Assembly (NCBI GenBank): GCA_030425615.1
Contig: JAUIAI010000178.1
Span: 1-6,229, forward strand
Direction of reading: 5' to 3'
DNA: 6,229 nt
DNA from: Gammaproteobacteria bacterium
Lineage (GTDB): Bacteria > Pseudomonadota > Gammaproteobacteria > Burkholderiales > Burkholderiaceae_E
Within the stretch, counting starts at the first letter, position 1; every line of letters begins with the position of its first letter. Both the position numbers and the translations under genes were made by a program. The notes under the pieces are model-generated. The model was not told the origin of the DNA. It searched no databases and was given only the letters and a program-made list of their open reading frames with translations. Positions 6,145-6,229 of this stretch are shown in pieces.

Positions 6145-6229
6145 GCTTCGGCGAGTTTTCTCGAATGGGATTGATGGTGACAGCCGATCGGAAAACTTAA
6201 GTGACGAACATGCACGGGCCTTCGACGTT
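6145..6229 (-). promoter_or_regulatory. Upstream leader of the flgB operon, probable promoter region
   Basis: No gene is seen in these bases on either strand, and they precede the first gene of an eight-gene run, so a promoter here or just beyond the window edge is likely. This part is more AT-rich than the genes. It holds two short palindromes, CCGATCGG (6184-6191) and ACTTAAGT (6195-6202), with centres 11 bp apart, and an inverted pair AGTTTTC (6154-6160) / GAAAACT (6191-6197). I could not find a convincing sigma-54 (GG/GC at -24/-12), sigma-28 or sigma-70 promoter in the correct spacing, so the regulating sigma factor is left open. The promoter assignment rests on position alone. Confidence 0.35.

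Noticed and set aside
6170..6202. Possible sigma-28 promoter on the minus strand (TTAAGTTT near 6195-6202 resembles the -35 box)
   Set aside because: The matching GCCGATAA-type -10 is not at the required 11-bp spacing. A CCGAT lies directly beside the -35-like bases, which cannot work as a promoter.
1..6229. CRISPR arrays, tRNA or rRNA genes, insertion sequences
   Set aside because: Nothing of these kinds was seen: there are no regular repeats, transposase motifs or RNA-gene signatures, and almost every base from 51 to 6134 is accounted for by flagellar genes.

Overview
The window is one stretch of a GC-rich Gram-negative genome carrying the flagellar rod and hook operon. All the recognisable flagellar genes lie on the minus strand, so transcription runs from high to low coordinates: flgB, flgC, flgD, flgE, flgF, flgG, flgH, flgI. 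The P-ring (FlgI) and L-ring lipoprotein (FlgH) require an outer membrane. The gene order, protein lengths and sequence style fit a proteobacterium, most likely beta- or gamma-proteobacterial. I lean towards beta, but genus cannot be set from the sequence alone.

Layout from right to left: 6135-6229 is the upstream leader of the operon, with no recognised gene. Next come flgB (proximal rod), flgC (proximal rod), flgD (hook cap and scaffold), flgE (hook), flgF (proximal rod), flgG (distal rod), flgH (L-ring) and flgI (P-ring). Gaps are short (8-55 nt), with no terminator-like structure seen between genes, so a single polycistronic transcript is likely. The order follows assembly. FlgB, FlgC, FlgF and FlgG build the rod. 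FlgI and FlgH form the bushing through peptidoglycan and outer membrane. FlgD caps the growing hook made of FlgE. Five of the eight proteins (FlgB, C, E, F, G) are axial paralogues sharing an N-terminal Asn-rich signature and, except in FlgB, a C-terminal S-N-V-[ND]-[VL] motif.

The left end is abnormal. flgI is intact from its signal peptide to residue 271 (about position 123) and then stops matching the family. The remaining 120 or so bases encode, on the opposite strand, the C-terminal ATP-binding part (F and G2 boxes) of a sensor histidine kinase. The switch happens at a perfect 10-bp inverted repeat (111-120 and 135-144). One arm encodes Arg-Ile-Glu of the kinase and the other encodes Arg-Ile-Glu of FlgI. 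This looks like a head-to-head inversion or chimeric join at inverted microhomology, either a real rearrangement or an assembly or amplification artefact. It is the one truly unusual thing here. I found no evidence for a previously undescribed system: the rest is a standard flagellar operon.
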